From assembly GCA_000753945.1 (NCBI GenBank), contig JQOA01000228.1, positions 1 through 9,450 on the forward strand: a DNA stretch of 9,450 nt, read 5' to 3'. The notes under the pieces are model-generated. The model saw nothing but the letters and a program-made list of their open reading frames with translations. It did not search any database and was not told where the DNA came from. Of this stretch, positions 1-8,503 are shown in pieces; the stretch's first letter is position 1, and each line of letters opens with the position of its first letter. The position numbers were made by a program, and so were the translations under genes. The stretch is from Smithella sp. D17. Lineage in GTDB: Bacteria; Desulfobacterota; Syntrophia; Syntrophales; Smithellaceae.

Positions 1-1
1 C

Positions 2-2251
2 AAGGAATTCGAGAAAAACCAAAGTGAACTTAAACGATTAATAGATGAGAGCAGCGTCATACTTAAAGACCGTGAGATAAGTCAATGCCGCAATGAGTTG
101 GATGTTCTTAGAGAGCGAAGCCGACTTCTGGATCAGGCTGGTGATATGATTGGACGGATCAGCACAGCGGAAAAAGCACTGAAGGACCTTGCTACAAGCC
201 TTAAAACATCAAAACATAGCCATGAAAAGATCTTGGATGAAATTAAATCAGCCACAGATAAAAAGGTTCTTCTTGAAAGAAATATCGAAAATATGGAGAT
301 ACAGGTATCCCTGATGAGCCGTATTCGCGATCTTGAGGAAGACAGAAAACGTCTTGAAGATGGCAAGGCTTGCCCACTATGCGGAGCGACTGATCATCCT
401 TACGCAAAGGGTAATGTGCCTGAATTGAACAAAGCCGAAGCTGCGCTCAAGGAAACAAAGAATGAATTCAAAAAAGAATCCAAAAAACTGAGCAAGTTGG
501 AAACTGATCAGGCTAAACAGGCAGCGGAAATCAAACATGTTGAAAAAGATATAGCAGAAAAGACAACAGTCCTTAATTCAGATAATAAACAATTCACTGA
601 CACTTTGCAGGTGTTGAACATTACAGAAGTCGCTGAAAAACGGGCAGTTAAGGTGCGCGAAGAGCTTGCGGTTGTTCAGAAGTCAATTGTCGAAATATCC
701 GGTATTATAGCTTCAGCCGAAGAAAAAAGTAAAAAGGAGAAAGCTGCCCAGGTTGTTTTGGAAAAGATGAGGGTGAAGGTTGAAAATTCAAGTAAAGCCT
801 TGCAGGAAGCCAAATTCAAGCTTGAGCTTGCCGGTAGTGAGCATACGAGGCTGGTCAAGGAATGTGATGATTATGCGAAACAGATAGAAAAGGCTCGTGC
901 CAATGCGCTTAAAGATGTTGAGCTTTTTGGTATTGAACAGATTCAATCCGTTGCGCTTGATGCCATACTGAAAGACCTTACACAACGTAAAAAGACTTGG
1001 GAGATGAAGCAGACAGCAAAGGCAGGTCATGAGAAAAAGATCAGTGACCTGAAAGCCGGGATCGATAAGGACAGTGCTTTATTTGATAGTCTCGAAAAGG
1101 ATTTGACAGTAAGAGGTAAAGAACGCGACGAGCTAATGTTACAGTACGAATCCCTGTGCGCTTCGCGACGGGAACTGTTTGGCGACAGGAACCCGGATCA
1201 AGAAGAAAAGCGTCTTGCTGATACGGTTGAGCAGGCGGGTAAGTCTCTCGAAAAAACACGCGAACAATATGAAAAAATTGAAAGAGAGATAAATGCCCTG
1301 AAGGAGAAAATGGACTTATTGAAGGGCAATATAGAACGTCGGGCCAGAGAACTTGTACAAGCGGAAAAAAACCTGAAGGATAAAATCAAAAGGTCAGGAT
1401 TTGAAGATGAGGCAGATTTCCTTTCATCATGCCTCACCGAGGAAGAACGCGAGATCCTTGTTGATAAGGAAAAATCCATGATCAAGGAAAAAACTGAAAT
1501 AGATGCCCGTAGCAAGGACAAGTCGGAAGCACTTGTATTGGAACGAAATAAAAATTTGACAGATCAACCCAGTGAAGCGCTAAAAGAAAGCCTTGGCGCT
1601 TGTGAATCAGATATGAAGCAAATCAGGCATGATATTGGTGGTATAACAAACAGTTTAAACGAAAACGAAAAACAAAAGAAGCAACAGCAGGAACGCATAA
1701 AGAGTATCGAAAACCAGACGAAGGAATACATGCGCTGGGATGCTCTGCATCAACTCATAGGGTCAGCCGATGGGAAGAAATTCCGAAATTTTGCACAGGG
1801 ACTGACTTTCGAGATGATGACCACACATGCAAACCGTCAGCTCTCGAAGATGACGGACCGCTATCTCCTTGTTCGGGATTCGTCGGAACCGCTGGAACTG
1901 AATGTCATAGACAATTACCAGGCCGGTGAAATCCGTTCCACGAAAAATCTTTCCGGTGGTGAAACATTCATTGTAAGTCTTGCCTTAGCTCTCGGTCTTT
2001 CTCGTATGGCCAGCCACAATGTCCGGGTTGACTCGCTCTTCCTCGATGAGGGATTCGGAACCCTCGATGATGATGCCTTGGAAACGGCACTGGATACCTT
2101 GGCCGAATTGCAGCAAGACGGCAAACTCATCGGAGTCATATCTCATGTCCCGGCACTTAAGGAGCGCATAAGCACACAGATTCAGGTAATCCCAGAAACA
2201 GGCGGGCGCAGTTCTCTTTCCGGTCCCGGCTGTATGAGGGTATATTTTTAA
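2..2251 (+). CDS. sbcC: Exonuclease SbcCD subunit C (SbcC/Rad50-type SMC-like ATPase), 5'-truncated by window edge
   Basis: ATPase subunit of the SbcCD (Mre11-Rad50-like) nuclease, which opens hairpins and processes blocked or broken DNA ends in the cytoplasm. The reading frame is open from position 2, so the N-terminal Walker A lobe and first coiled-coil arm lie outside the window. Of the 749 visible residues, a zinc hook CPLCGATDHP begins at about residue 124 (Cys codons at 371 and 380). A long Lys/Glu-rich coiled coil follows to about residue 570. The C-terminal ATPase lobe has the ABC signature LSGGE (1949-1963), Walker B DSLFLDE (2030-2050), the D-loop GTLDDD and the switch histidine of ISHVPAL (codon 2144). 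The end, GGRSSLSGPG, is typical of SbcC. An internal TTG near 98 is not the real start, since conserved-type coiled coil continues upstream of it. No sbcD is visible; it may lie upstream. The family is certain; Rad50-like naming would be the only alternative. Confidence 0.96.
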   Translation, partial: KEFEKNQSELKRLIDESSVILKDREISQCRNELDVLRERSRLLDQAGDMIGRISTAEKALKDLATSLKTSKHSHEKILDEIKSATDKKVLLERNIENMEIQVSLMSRIRDLEEDRKRLEDGKACPLCGATDHPYAKGNVPELNKAEAALKETKNEFKKESKKLSKLETDQAKQAAEIKHVEKDIAEKTTVLNSDNKQFTDTLQVLNITEVAEKRAVKVREELAVVQKSIVEISGIIASAEEKSKKEKAAQVVLEKMRVKVENSSKALQEAKFKLELAGSEHTRLVKECDDYAKQIEKARANALKDVELFGIEQIQSVALDAILKDLTQRKKTWEMKQTAKAGHEKKISDLKAGIDKDSALFDSLEKDLTVRGKERDELMLQYESLCASRRELFGDRNPDQEEKRLADTVEQAGKSLEKTREQYEKIEREINALKEKMDLLKGNIERRARELVQAEKNLKDKIKRSGFEDEADFLSSCLTEEEREILVDKEKSMIKEKTEIDARSKDKSEALVLERNKNLTDQPSEALKESLGACESDMKQIRHDIGGITNSLNENEKQKKQQQERIKSIENQTKEYMRWDALHQLIGSADGKKFRNFAQGLTFEMMTTHANRQLSKMTDRYLLVRDSSEPLELNVIDNYQAGEIRSTKNLSGGETFIVSLALALGLSRMASHNVRVDSLFLDEGFGTLDDDALETALDTLAELQQDGKLIGVISHVPALKERISTQIQVIPETGGRSSLSGPGCMRVYF

Positions 2252-2265
2252 AAAAAAATAATCGG

Positions 2266-2279
2266 AGCTTTTAAAAGCT
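2266..2279 (-). terminator. Weak candidate terminator for the minus-strand operon
   Basis: AGCTTTTAAAAGCT is a perfect 14-bp palindrome. Read on the minus strand it is followed after a few bases by a T-rich run (complement of the A run at 2250-2258), the order expected of a Rho-independent terminator for the operon ending at 2359. The stem is short and AT-rich (about 5 bp around a TTAA loop), so it would be weak. On the plus strand no T-tract follows, so it does not serve sbcC in the usual way. The rest of the 107-bp convergent gap shows only a direct repeat of AAATTGCA (2341-2348 and 2365-2372) and a doubtful 23-codon reading frame. Confidence 0.3.
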
Positions 2280-2358
2280 AATGTCCTATAAGATATGTTA
2301 TGTCTCCTTGAAGACGAAGAAATTCATTCGGCATAATGGGAAATTGCATTGTAAGACT

Positions 2359-3078
2359 TTAAGCAAATTGCACTTCACCTATCGCTCCCATGTCATTTCC
2401 GATGATAATGATTATTCCTGTAACTCCGGGAATTTTTATACCGAAATCCAGTGAGTTTTTTATATTGTTTTTGCTCTTAACTCTATTGCCGATGGCGGAA
2501 GCGGCGGCGTCGGCCAGTGTTGCGGATGGGGAAATGACACAGACAGCGTCTGCTTTACCAAAACTCAAAGATGGGCCGACAGTGGCAGATGATGTGCAAA
2601 TGCCTAGAGGAGTTTTCTCCGGTTTTACTATGAAATTTACTTTATAACTTAAAGAAGATTCCCCAGCGTAAACGGAAATAATCAATTCTTTTTTCGATTT
2701 TAAAAAAATATCTCCGCCGTTTTCAATAATGATATTTTCCGTATTCTTGAGAAGATCATTTCCCACAAATTCGGATATGGCTCCGGCAACAGAAGCCATC
2801 GGCCCTACTCCACAGATTTTTGATTTTAAAAGCATGTCCCGGACAATCGGCGGCGCGAAATCATCCTCTGGAAGCGGCAGAAGTGAAGAAGGAAATTCCG
2901 GATGATTTTTAATATAGGTTTCTAATGAGTAACGATGCTTGGCAAGAGATTTTAAAGCTTCATCTGTCAGATTAGTATCTGAGCTGATCAATAAATCACT
3001 CTCGGCAATTTTGGCATTATATGAAACAAGATTAGCCTTATTTATTAATGACCTGTATATTCTTTCCTCATATATCAT
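2359..3078 (-). CDS. UPF0280 (COG2122) family protein, ApbE-like
   Basis: A 239-residue protein of the UPF0280/COG2122 family, distantly related to the ApbE FAD:protein FMN transferases. Visible family motifs in order: GVGPMASVAGA (90-100), ENGGDIF (119-125, resembling the NxGG segment of ApbE), GICTSSATVGPSLSFGKADA (159-178), a SATLADAAASAIGN helix (185-198, matching the ADAxATA motif of ApbE) and a C-terminal GIIIIIGNDMGAIGEV strand-turn. No signal peptide is seen, so it is probably cytoplasmic. Biochemical function is not settled; COG2122 has been linked to sulfide-dependent homocysteine or cysteine synthesis in Methanosarcina, and flavin transfer remains a possibility by homology. The ATG lies one base after the dnaE stop (TAA-T-ATG) with no well-placed Shine-Dalgarno, which suggests translational coupling to dnaE. 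It is the last clear gene of the operon. Family assignment is firm; the function is open. Confidence 0.88.
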   Translation of the reverse strand: MIYEERIYRSLINKANLVSYNAKIAESDLLISSDTNLTDEALKSLAKHRYSLETYIKNHPEFPSSLLPLPEDDFAPPIVRDMLLKSKICGVGPMASVAGAISEFVGNDLLKNTENIIIENGGDIFLKSKKELIISVYAGESSLSYKVNFIVKPEKTPLGICTSSATVGPSLSFGKADAVCVISPSATLADAAASAIGNRVKSKNNIKNSLDFGIKIPGVTGIIIIIGNDMGAIGEVQFA

Positions 3079-3079
3079 A

Positions 3080-6000
3080 TTAAGAATAGATTGTGGCGCC
3101 CTCCCCTAATATCCCATCTGCTTCTTTCTTTAATTTATCATTAATGTCGAGACGAAAATCATCACCAAGATAGACAATTGTTTCACTTTTTCCATTCATG
3201 ATGTGCATGTAACCTTCGTATTTACCCTGGAATTTCTTCATCGAAGAAATAAATGATGAAAGGCTTTCTGTCGAAACCTTACTGGCGTCAACCATAAACC
3301 GGACTTGCTTATAAGGATTTTCTAAAGATTTACTCAAAGAAGTTACTTCCAGAGCAATTATCTTCGGCGTTTCTTCCCCCCCGCCTATATCAAGAGTTCC
3401 CTTAACGACGATTGGTTCTTCTTCGTGCAGAAAAGAGTAATATTTTTTATATAATTCAGCAAAAAATATAATATTTATTGAACCCTGCAAGTCTTCAAGA
3501 GTAACGTAACACATTATATCTTTTCTTTTTGTCGTTTTTTCACTGATGCCGCTTACTACTCCGGCAACAGTTACAGTATCTTTATCATTTTTGGTATTTA
3601 AATTACCGGAATCGGCATTGGTAACAAATTTCAAACGATCAGCAAAACGCAGTAGAGGGTGGCCGGTAATATAGAAACCCAAAGCTTCCCTTTCAATGGA
3701 TAACAGTTTCTTGTGGTCCCATTCAGGCACGTCGTCCGGGATTTGATACGATTTTAATCCATTATCTTCTGATGAACCGCCGGAATTAAATTGGTCAAAA
3801 AAACTGGATTGATTGCTTTGCTTTTCTTTTTGATTGCGCTGAGCTTCATCCATAGCTTCTTCATAATGTTCCATGAGTTGACGACGCTTATAGCTCAAAG
3901 AATCAAAAGCACCGCATTTGATCAGACTTTCGATTACTCTTTTATTTACTTTGCGCAAATCAACGCGGCTTAGGAAATCCATGAATGAGGTGAATTTTCC
4001 GTCCTTCCTTACTGATATTATCGAATCAACAGCTGCTATACCGACATTTTTTATTGCTGCCATTCCAAAACGGATATTTTCTCCGGAAATGGTGAAATCT
4101 CTCTGTGACTCATTTAAATCAGGCGGCAGAATATTGATGCCCAATTCTTTACAAGCGCTCATATACTTTATTATTTTATCCCGGTTGTCTTTTTCGCTTG
4201 TGAGCAGCGCGGCCATGAATGCCGCCGGATAATGAGCCTTGAGATAGGCAGTCTGATAAGCAATTATCGCATATGACGTGCTGTGAGATTTGTTAAAGCC
4301 GTATTCGGCAAATGTCTCCATCTGTTCCCAGATGGTTTTGGCCTTGTTTTCATTGATTTTATGTTTTTTAGCGCCTTCCAGAAATTTGGGTTTTTCCTTA
4401 TCCATCTCCGCGGCTTTTTTTTTGCTCATAACTTTACGCAAGGTATCCGCTTCGGACATACTGTAGCCGCCGATAATGCTGGCAATCTGCATAACCTGCT
4501 CCTGATAAAGAATAATGCCGTAGGTTTCTTTCAGGATAGCTTCCAGTTGAGGCAGTTCATAGGTTATTTTGGTTTTCCCCTGTTTGCGGGCGGTAAATTC
4601 CGGAAGCATTTTCATCGGCCCGGGCCTGTAAAGAGCAATAAGGGCGATTATATCTTCAATATGATCAGGCTTTAAATTAATGGCAAGATCTCTCATACCG
4701 GAACTTTCCAGTTGAAAAATTCCGTCTGTTTCACCTTTCATTAAAAGTTCATAAGTTTTTTTATCATCCAGAGGCAAATTGTCTATGTCTATCTCGATAT
4801 CTTTTGATTCCTTGATGAAATTAAGAGTGTTTTTAATGACTGTTAATGTTTTAAGACCCAGAAAATCGAATTTAGTCAAACCGACGGTCTGGATGTCATT
4901 CATGGAATACTGAGAAACAACATCGTCTTTGGGAGAACAAAGAGGAACCCTTTCGACCAACGGCACATCGGAGATTACTACTCCCGCTGCGTGAGTCGAG
5001 GCGTGACGGTTAATTCCTTCCAGGATGCGGGACAAGGATAAAAGCTTGGCTATCTGAGGATTATTTTTTTCTTCCTGAGCCAGTCGAGGTTCTGCCTTGA
5101 TCGCTTCATTGAGTGTTATGTTAAGGGTATTGGGGATCAATTTGGCGATTCTATCCGCTTCGCTGTAGGGTATATCCAGGGCGCGTCCTACGTCGCGAAC
5201 GACTCCCTTGGCCTGCATTTTTCCAAAAGTGATAATTTGAGAAACTTTGTCCTGACCATATTTCTCAGTCACATATCTAATAATTTCATCCCTGCCTTCC
5301 TGACAGAAATCAATATCAATATCCGGCATGGTTTTGCGGCTGGGATTTAAAAACCGCTCAAAGAACAAGTTATAACGGATGGGATCGATGTTAGTGATTC
5401 TTATCGCATAGGCCACCAGGCTTCCCGGCGCGGAACCGCGTCCCGGACCTACGGGAATATTATTGTGTTTGGCATGTTTTACGAAATCGGAAACAATCAG
5501 AAAATAACCCGCGAAACCCATGGATTTGATTATTTCCAATTCTTCATTAAGACGTTTTTCGTACTTTTCTTTTATGGCCGCTTCATTTTCTTTCTGGTCT
5601 TTTAATATAACCGGGAAAAGTTTTTCCAGCCCTTCCCTTGCCTTTCTTTCCAGATATTCGTTGAGAGATTCTTCGGGATTCTTGATTTCAAAATTAGGTA
5701 AATAAAACTTGCCTGTTTCCAGAGAAAAGTTACATCTTTCGGCAATGCTTACCGTGTTGGACAATGCTTCCGGCGTTAGGGAAAAGAGTTGGTGCATTTC
5801 TTCGGGAGAACGGAAATAAAATTGGTCCGTGCTCAAGCTCATTCTGTCCGCATCTTTGATAGTTTTACCTGTCTGTATGCACAGTAAAATATCATGCGCC
5901 TCGGCATGATCACGTTCCAGATAATGACAGTCGTTGGTTGCTATTAGCGGAATGGATAACTCGCTACTGATTTCTAATAAACCCGCGTTGGCAATTTTCT

Positions 6001-6550
6001 GCTCGGGAATTCCGTTCTCCATTATTTCCAGATAGAAATTATCTTCACCGAAAATTTCCTGATAATGACGGGCGACTTTTTTTGCTTCTTCTATATTGCC
6101 CTGCATGATTAAATCGGCTATTTCACCATGCAAACAGGCACTGGACGCGATTAATCCTTCGTGACATTCCTTCAACAATTCTTTATCTACGCGGGGTCTG
6201 TAATAAAAACCCTTCAAATAGCCGGCCGTTGTCAACTTCATCAGATTTTTATAACCCTGTGCATTTTTGACCAGAACGATTAAATGTTTTGCACTTTCAC
6301 CACCGGCGGTTCTATCCGTTAGCTTGTTGGGAGCAACGTATAATTCACACCCGATTATGGGCTTGACTCCATGTTTGTAGGCATGCTGATAAAAATCAAT
6401 TGCGCCGAACATATTGCCATGATCGGTGATGGCTATTGCCGGCATTTTATATTCGCGGGCTTTTTTGAACAGGTCTTCCAGACGAATCATTCCGTCGAGC
6501 AGGCTGTATTGTGTATGCAAATGCAGGTGTACAAAATCAGAATGCTTCAT
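3080..6550 (-). CDS. dnaE: DNA polymerase III subunit alpha (DnaE)
   Basis: Replicative C-family DNA polymerase, 1156 residues, the usual full length (about 1160 in E. coli). Domains: an N-terminal PHP domain (about 1-280) beginning FVHLHLHTQYSLLDG with H8/H10/H12, D19, TDHG H44, GCE E69, C139 and NDCH D207/H209; polymerase palm with GPGRGSAPGSL (368-378) and catalytic aspartates D410 and D412 in PDIDIDF plus D562 in KFDFLGL; fingers with YRPGPM (641-646) and GFNKSHSTSYA (751-761); tandem helix-hairpin-helix around 820-885; a beta-clamp-binding motif QSSFFD (914-919); an OB fold around 992-1070; and a short C-terminal tail. Asn179 stands where many PHP domains have a metal-binding His, so intrinsic PHP nuclease activity is uncertain. 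The ATG is 7 nt after the guaB stop with only a poor Shine-Dalgarno, so coupling to guaB is likely. The stop is 1 nt before the UPF0280 start. Essential chromosome replication enzyme. Confidence 0.98.
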   Translation of the reverse strand: MKHSDFVHLHLHTQYSLLDGMIRLEDLFKKAREYKMPAIAITDHGNMFGAIDFYQHAYKHGVKPIIGCELYVAPNKLTDRTAGGESAKHLIVLVKNAQGYKNLMKLTTAGYLKGFYYRPRVDKELLKECHEGLIASSACLHGEIADLIMQGNIEEAKKVARHYQEIFGEDNFYLEIMENGIPEQKIANAGLLEISSELSIPLIATNDCHYLERDHAEAHDILLCIQTGKTIKDADRMSLSTDQFYFRSPEEMHQLFSLTPEALSNTVSIAERCNFSLETGKFYLPNFEIKNPEESLNEYLERKAREGLEKLFPVILKDQKENEAAIKEKYEKRLNEELEIIKSMGFAGYFLIVSDFVKHAKHNNIPVGPGRGSAPGSLVAYAIRITNIDPIRYNLFFERFLNPSRKTMPDIDIDFCQEGRDEIIRYVTEKYGQDKVSQIITFGKMQAKGVVRDVGRALDIPYSEADRIAKLIPNTLNITLNEAIKAEPRLAQEEKNNPQIAKLLSLSRILEGINRHASTHAAGVVISDVPLVERVPLCSPKDDVVSQYSMNDIQTVGLTKFDFLGLKTLTVIKNTLNFIKESKDIEIDIDNLPLDDKKTYELLMKGETDGIFQLESSGMRDLAINLKPDHIEDIIALIALYRPGPMKMLPEFTARKQGKTKITYELPQLEAILKETYGIILYQEQVMQIASIIGGYSMSEADTLRKVMSKKKAAEMDKEKPKFLEGAKKHKINENKAKTIWEQMETFAEYGFNKSHSTSYAIIAYQTAYLKAHYPAAFMAALLTSEKDNRDKIIKYMSACKELGINILPPDLNESQRDFTISGENIRFGMAAIKNVGIAAVDSIISVRKDGKFTSFMDFLSRVDLRKVNKRVIESLIKCGAFDSLSYKRRQLMEHYEEAMDEAQRNQKEKQSNQSSFFDQFNSGGSSEDNGLKSYQIPDDVPEWDHKKLLSIEREALGFYITGHPLLRFADRLKFVTNADSGNLNTKNDKDTVTVAGVVSGISEKTTKRKDIMCYVTLEDLQGSINIIFFAELYKKYYSFLHEEEPIVVKGTLDIGGGEETPKIIALEVTSLSKSLENPYKQVRFMVDASKVSTESLSSFISSMKKFQGKYEGYMHIMNGKSETIVYLGDDFRLDINDKLKKEADGILGEGATIYS

Positions 6551-6557
6551 TTTTAAA

Positions 6558-8018
6558 CTAATCCAGCCAGTAATTGGGCGCTTCCTTGGTAATAATTACA
6601 TCATGGACATGACTTTCTCTCAAACCTGCCTGAGTAATACGGACAAAACGCGCATTTTCAATCATTTCCGGGATCGTTTTACAACCGACATAACCCATGC
6701 CGGCTTTGAGTCCGCCGATAAGTTGAAGAATACTGGCGGAAAGTGATCCCCGGAAAGGAACTCTTCCCTCGATGCCTTCGGGAACGATTTTTGCCGGAGC
6801 TTCGATATCATCCTGATAGTAACGGTCACGGCTGCCCATTTTCATTGCTTCCAGCGAACCCATGCCACGATAAACTTTATAACTGCGTCCCTGAAATAAA
6901 ATGGTTTCTCCCGGACTTTCTTCAGTGCCGGCAAATAACCCGCCGATCATCACACAGTGGGCTCCGGCGCCGATTGCTTTGACAATATCACCGGAATATT
7001 TTATTCCGCCGTCAGCCATTACGGGAATGCCTTTTTTGGAGGCAATCTTATACGTGTCCCGGATTGCCGACATCTGGGCCACACCGACTCCGGCAATAAT
7101 TCGTGTGGTGCAAATGGATCCGGGACCAACGCCGACTTTTACGGCATCAACGCCGGCATCAATTAGAGCCTTGGCGCCATCCGATGTCGCGACGTTTCCG
7201 GCAATTAATTCGCATTTTGGGAAATTTGATTTAGTTGCTTTAATGGCTCTTATGACTCCTGCGGAATGTCCATGTGATGTGTCAATTGAAATTACATCAG
7301 CGCCGGCCGCAAGAAGCGCTTCAACTCTTGCTTCTCTATCAATAATGCCGACCGCTGCGCCTACCCGCAATCTTCCTAAAGAATCTTTGCAGGCGTTTGG
7401 ATAGCGGCGTATTTTTTCAATGTCTTTAATTGTGATCAAGCCTTTTAATCTGTACTCTTTATCAACAACAAGCAGTTTTTCAATTCTATGCTGGTGAAGA
7501 AGTTTCTTGGAATCTTCCAGAGAAATATTCGTAGATACTGTTACCAGATTCTCCCTGGTCATGACATTGGCGACAGGCTGATCTATATTTTCTTCAAACC
7601 GCAGATCCCGATTGGTAAGAATCCCGACAAGCTTTCCTTTTTTGACAACCGGCACACCGGAAATGGAATATTGATTCATCAGTTTCAAAGCGTCGCTGAC
7701 TTTACGGTCCGGTTCGATCGTAATGGGATCAACAATCATCCCACTTTCTGATTTCTTTACTTTGTCCACTTCAATCGCCTGTTGTTCTATGCTCATGTTG
7801 CGGTGAATGATGCCAATGCCGCCTTCCTGGGCCATACAAATAGCGGTGCGTGATTCGGTTACCGTGTCCATGGCAGCGGAAACTATGGGAATATTGAGAG
7901 AAATGTTTTTTGTTAATAAAGTGGATGTATTGACATCCCGAGGCAAAACATTGGAAGCTGCCGGAATTAGAAGAAGGTCATCAAAGGTCAAAGACTCCTT
8001 TACGGTATCATCAAGCAT
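6558..8018 (-). CDS. guaB: Inosine-5'-monophosphate dehydrogenase (IMPDH)
   Basis: Converts IMP to XMP with NAD+, the first committed step to GTP, in the cytoplasm. 486 residues from the preferred start, a normal IMPDH length. A TIM barrel is interrupted by a CBS-domain pair (about residues 90-205). Seen in it: N-terminal LTFDDLLLIPA, NAD-side SIDTSHGHS (around 244-252), the catalytic loop GPGSICTTR with nucleophile Cys303, the IMP phosphate-binding ADGGIKYSGD (335-344), and the flap with the Arg399-Tyr400 pair (SRDRYYQ) followed by PEGIEGRVPFRG. Start choice: ATG at 8018 has GGAGG five bases upstream and gives the family-typical MLDD N-terminus. Longer starts at 8030 and 8039 stay open, and the one at 8039 would overlap the preceding stop as ATGA but has a poor Shine-Dalgarno. 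Third gene of the operon; guaA is not in the window. GTP synthesis and replication being co-transcribed gives a plausible growth-rate link (inference). Confidence 0.97.
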   Translation of the reverse strand: MLDDTVKESLTFDDLLLIPAASNVLPRDVNTSTLLTKNISLNIPIVSAAMDTVTESRTAICMAQEGGIGIIHRNMSIEQQAIEVDKVKKSESGMIVDPITIEPDRKVSDALKLMNQYSISGVPVVKKGKLVGILTNRDLRFEENIDQPVANVMTRENLVTVSTNISLEDSKKLLHQHRIEKLLVVDKEYRLKGLITIKDIEKIRRYPNACKDSLGRLRVGAAVGIIDREARVEALLAAGADVISIDTSHGHSAGVIRAIKATKSNFPKCELIAGNVATSDGAKALIDAGVDAVKVGVGPGSICTTRIIAGVGVAQMSAIRDTYKIASKKGIPVMADGGIKYSGDIVKAIGAGAHCVMIGGLFAGTEESPGETILFQGRSYKVYRGMGSLEAMKMGSRDRYYQDDIEAPAKIVPEGIEGRVPFRGSLSASILQLIGGLKAGMGYVGCKTIPEMIENARFVRITQAGLRESHVHDVIITKEAPNYWLD

Positions 8019-8023
8019 TGTAT

Positions 8024-8028
8024 CCTCC
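8024..8028 (-). promoter_or_regulatory. Shine-Dalgarno deciding the guaB start
   Basis: GGAGG on the minus strand, with five bases (ATACA) before the ATG at 8018. It is the best ribosome-binding sequence near the guaB 5' end and lies inside the frame of the alternative longer starts (8030, 8039). This favours initiation at 8018. Confidence 0.7.
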
Positions 8029-8035
8029 ATCGTAA

Positions 8036-8500
8036 TCATAAAGCCTGATTACTGTTGATAAAATATTTTTCACCATTTAAATTAATAAAATAATCAGTGC
8101 CGTTTTCAGAGGGTTCTATAAATTCAGCAAGCTGATAATAACTTTTACGCGAAAACCGGGCCGTAAATCTTCCTTCTTTAACCCGGCAATAAAGAACATT
8201 TTCCTTGCCTGTAAACAAAGAATTCATTTCCAGTATTTCGCAGGAATCATCGTTTAAAATAATTTCAATTTGTTCCCGGCTATCACAAGAAAGTTTTGTT
8301 TTATAAACGGCCTCAACGACAAAAGCCGTATCTTCCACGTCAAGATAACAGCGTTCCGGACCCAGTTCAATTAAGTACTTACCGCATTCATCAATTTTTA
8401 GATGTTCAAAAAAGACATTCAGTATTTCTTTGCGGAACATGTGGGCACCGTTATAATACCAGATGCCGTCTTTGTCTATTTTTATTTCAAAATTTTCCAT
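8036..8500 (-). CDS. DUF1285-like protein
   Basis: A 154-residue soluble protein with no signal peptide or membrane segment. The N-terminal part reads FEIKIDKDGIWYYNGAHM, then FRKEILNVFFEHL, then GKYLIELGPERCYLDVEDTAFVV. This order (acidic Asp-Gly-x-Trp start, a helix with Leu/Phe spacing, then a strand ending in V-E-D) resembles the DUF1285 family as I recall it; function there is unknown. The C-terminal half is beta-rich and ends with a repeated-looking pair GTDYFINLNG and EKYFINSN. The ATG lies 3 nt after the stop of the dtd remnant, without a good Shine-Dalgarno, and the TGA lies 17 nt before the preferred guaB start (or overlaps the alternative one). The position implies co-transcription with guaB and dnaE. 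The gene is real by its length, packing and composition. The family call is moderate and I cannot assign a function. Confidence 0.7.
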   Translation of the reverse strand: MENFEIKIDKDGIWYYNGAHMFRKEILNVFFEHLKIDECGKYLIELGPERCYLDVEDTAFVVEAVYKTKLSCDSREQIEIILNDDSCEILEMNSLFTGKENVLYCRVKEGRFTARFSRKSYYQLAEFIEPSENGTDYFINLNGEKYFINSNQAL

Positions 8501-8503
8501 TGC

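Noticed and set aside
788..1521. Minus-strand frames opposite sbcC
   Set aside because: They are Ser/Leu/Phe-rich shadows of the Lys/Glu-rich SbcC coiled coil, with no independent coding signs.
98..2251. TTG at 98 as the start of a short SbcC-like protein
   Set aside because: The frame is open back to the window edge with typical coiled-coil residues, and the ATPase N-lobe must lie upstream.
2266..2279. AGCTTTTAAAAGCT as terminator of sbcC
   Set aside because: No T run follows it on the plus strand. The A run precedes it, which suits only the opposite strand.
3099..3106. GGGGAGGG on the minus strand as ribosome site for the UPF0280 gene
   Set aside because: It is about 20 nt from the ATG, too far for a normal Shine-Dalgarno, and encodes part of the DnaE C-terminus.
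6901..7404. 167-codon plus-strand frame opposite guaB
   Set aside because: It lies wholly antisense to an unmistakable IMP dehydrogenase and shows no recognisable motif. The same applies to the long plus-strand frames opposite dnaE and the UPF0280 gene.
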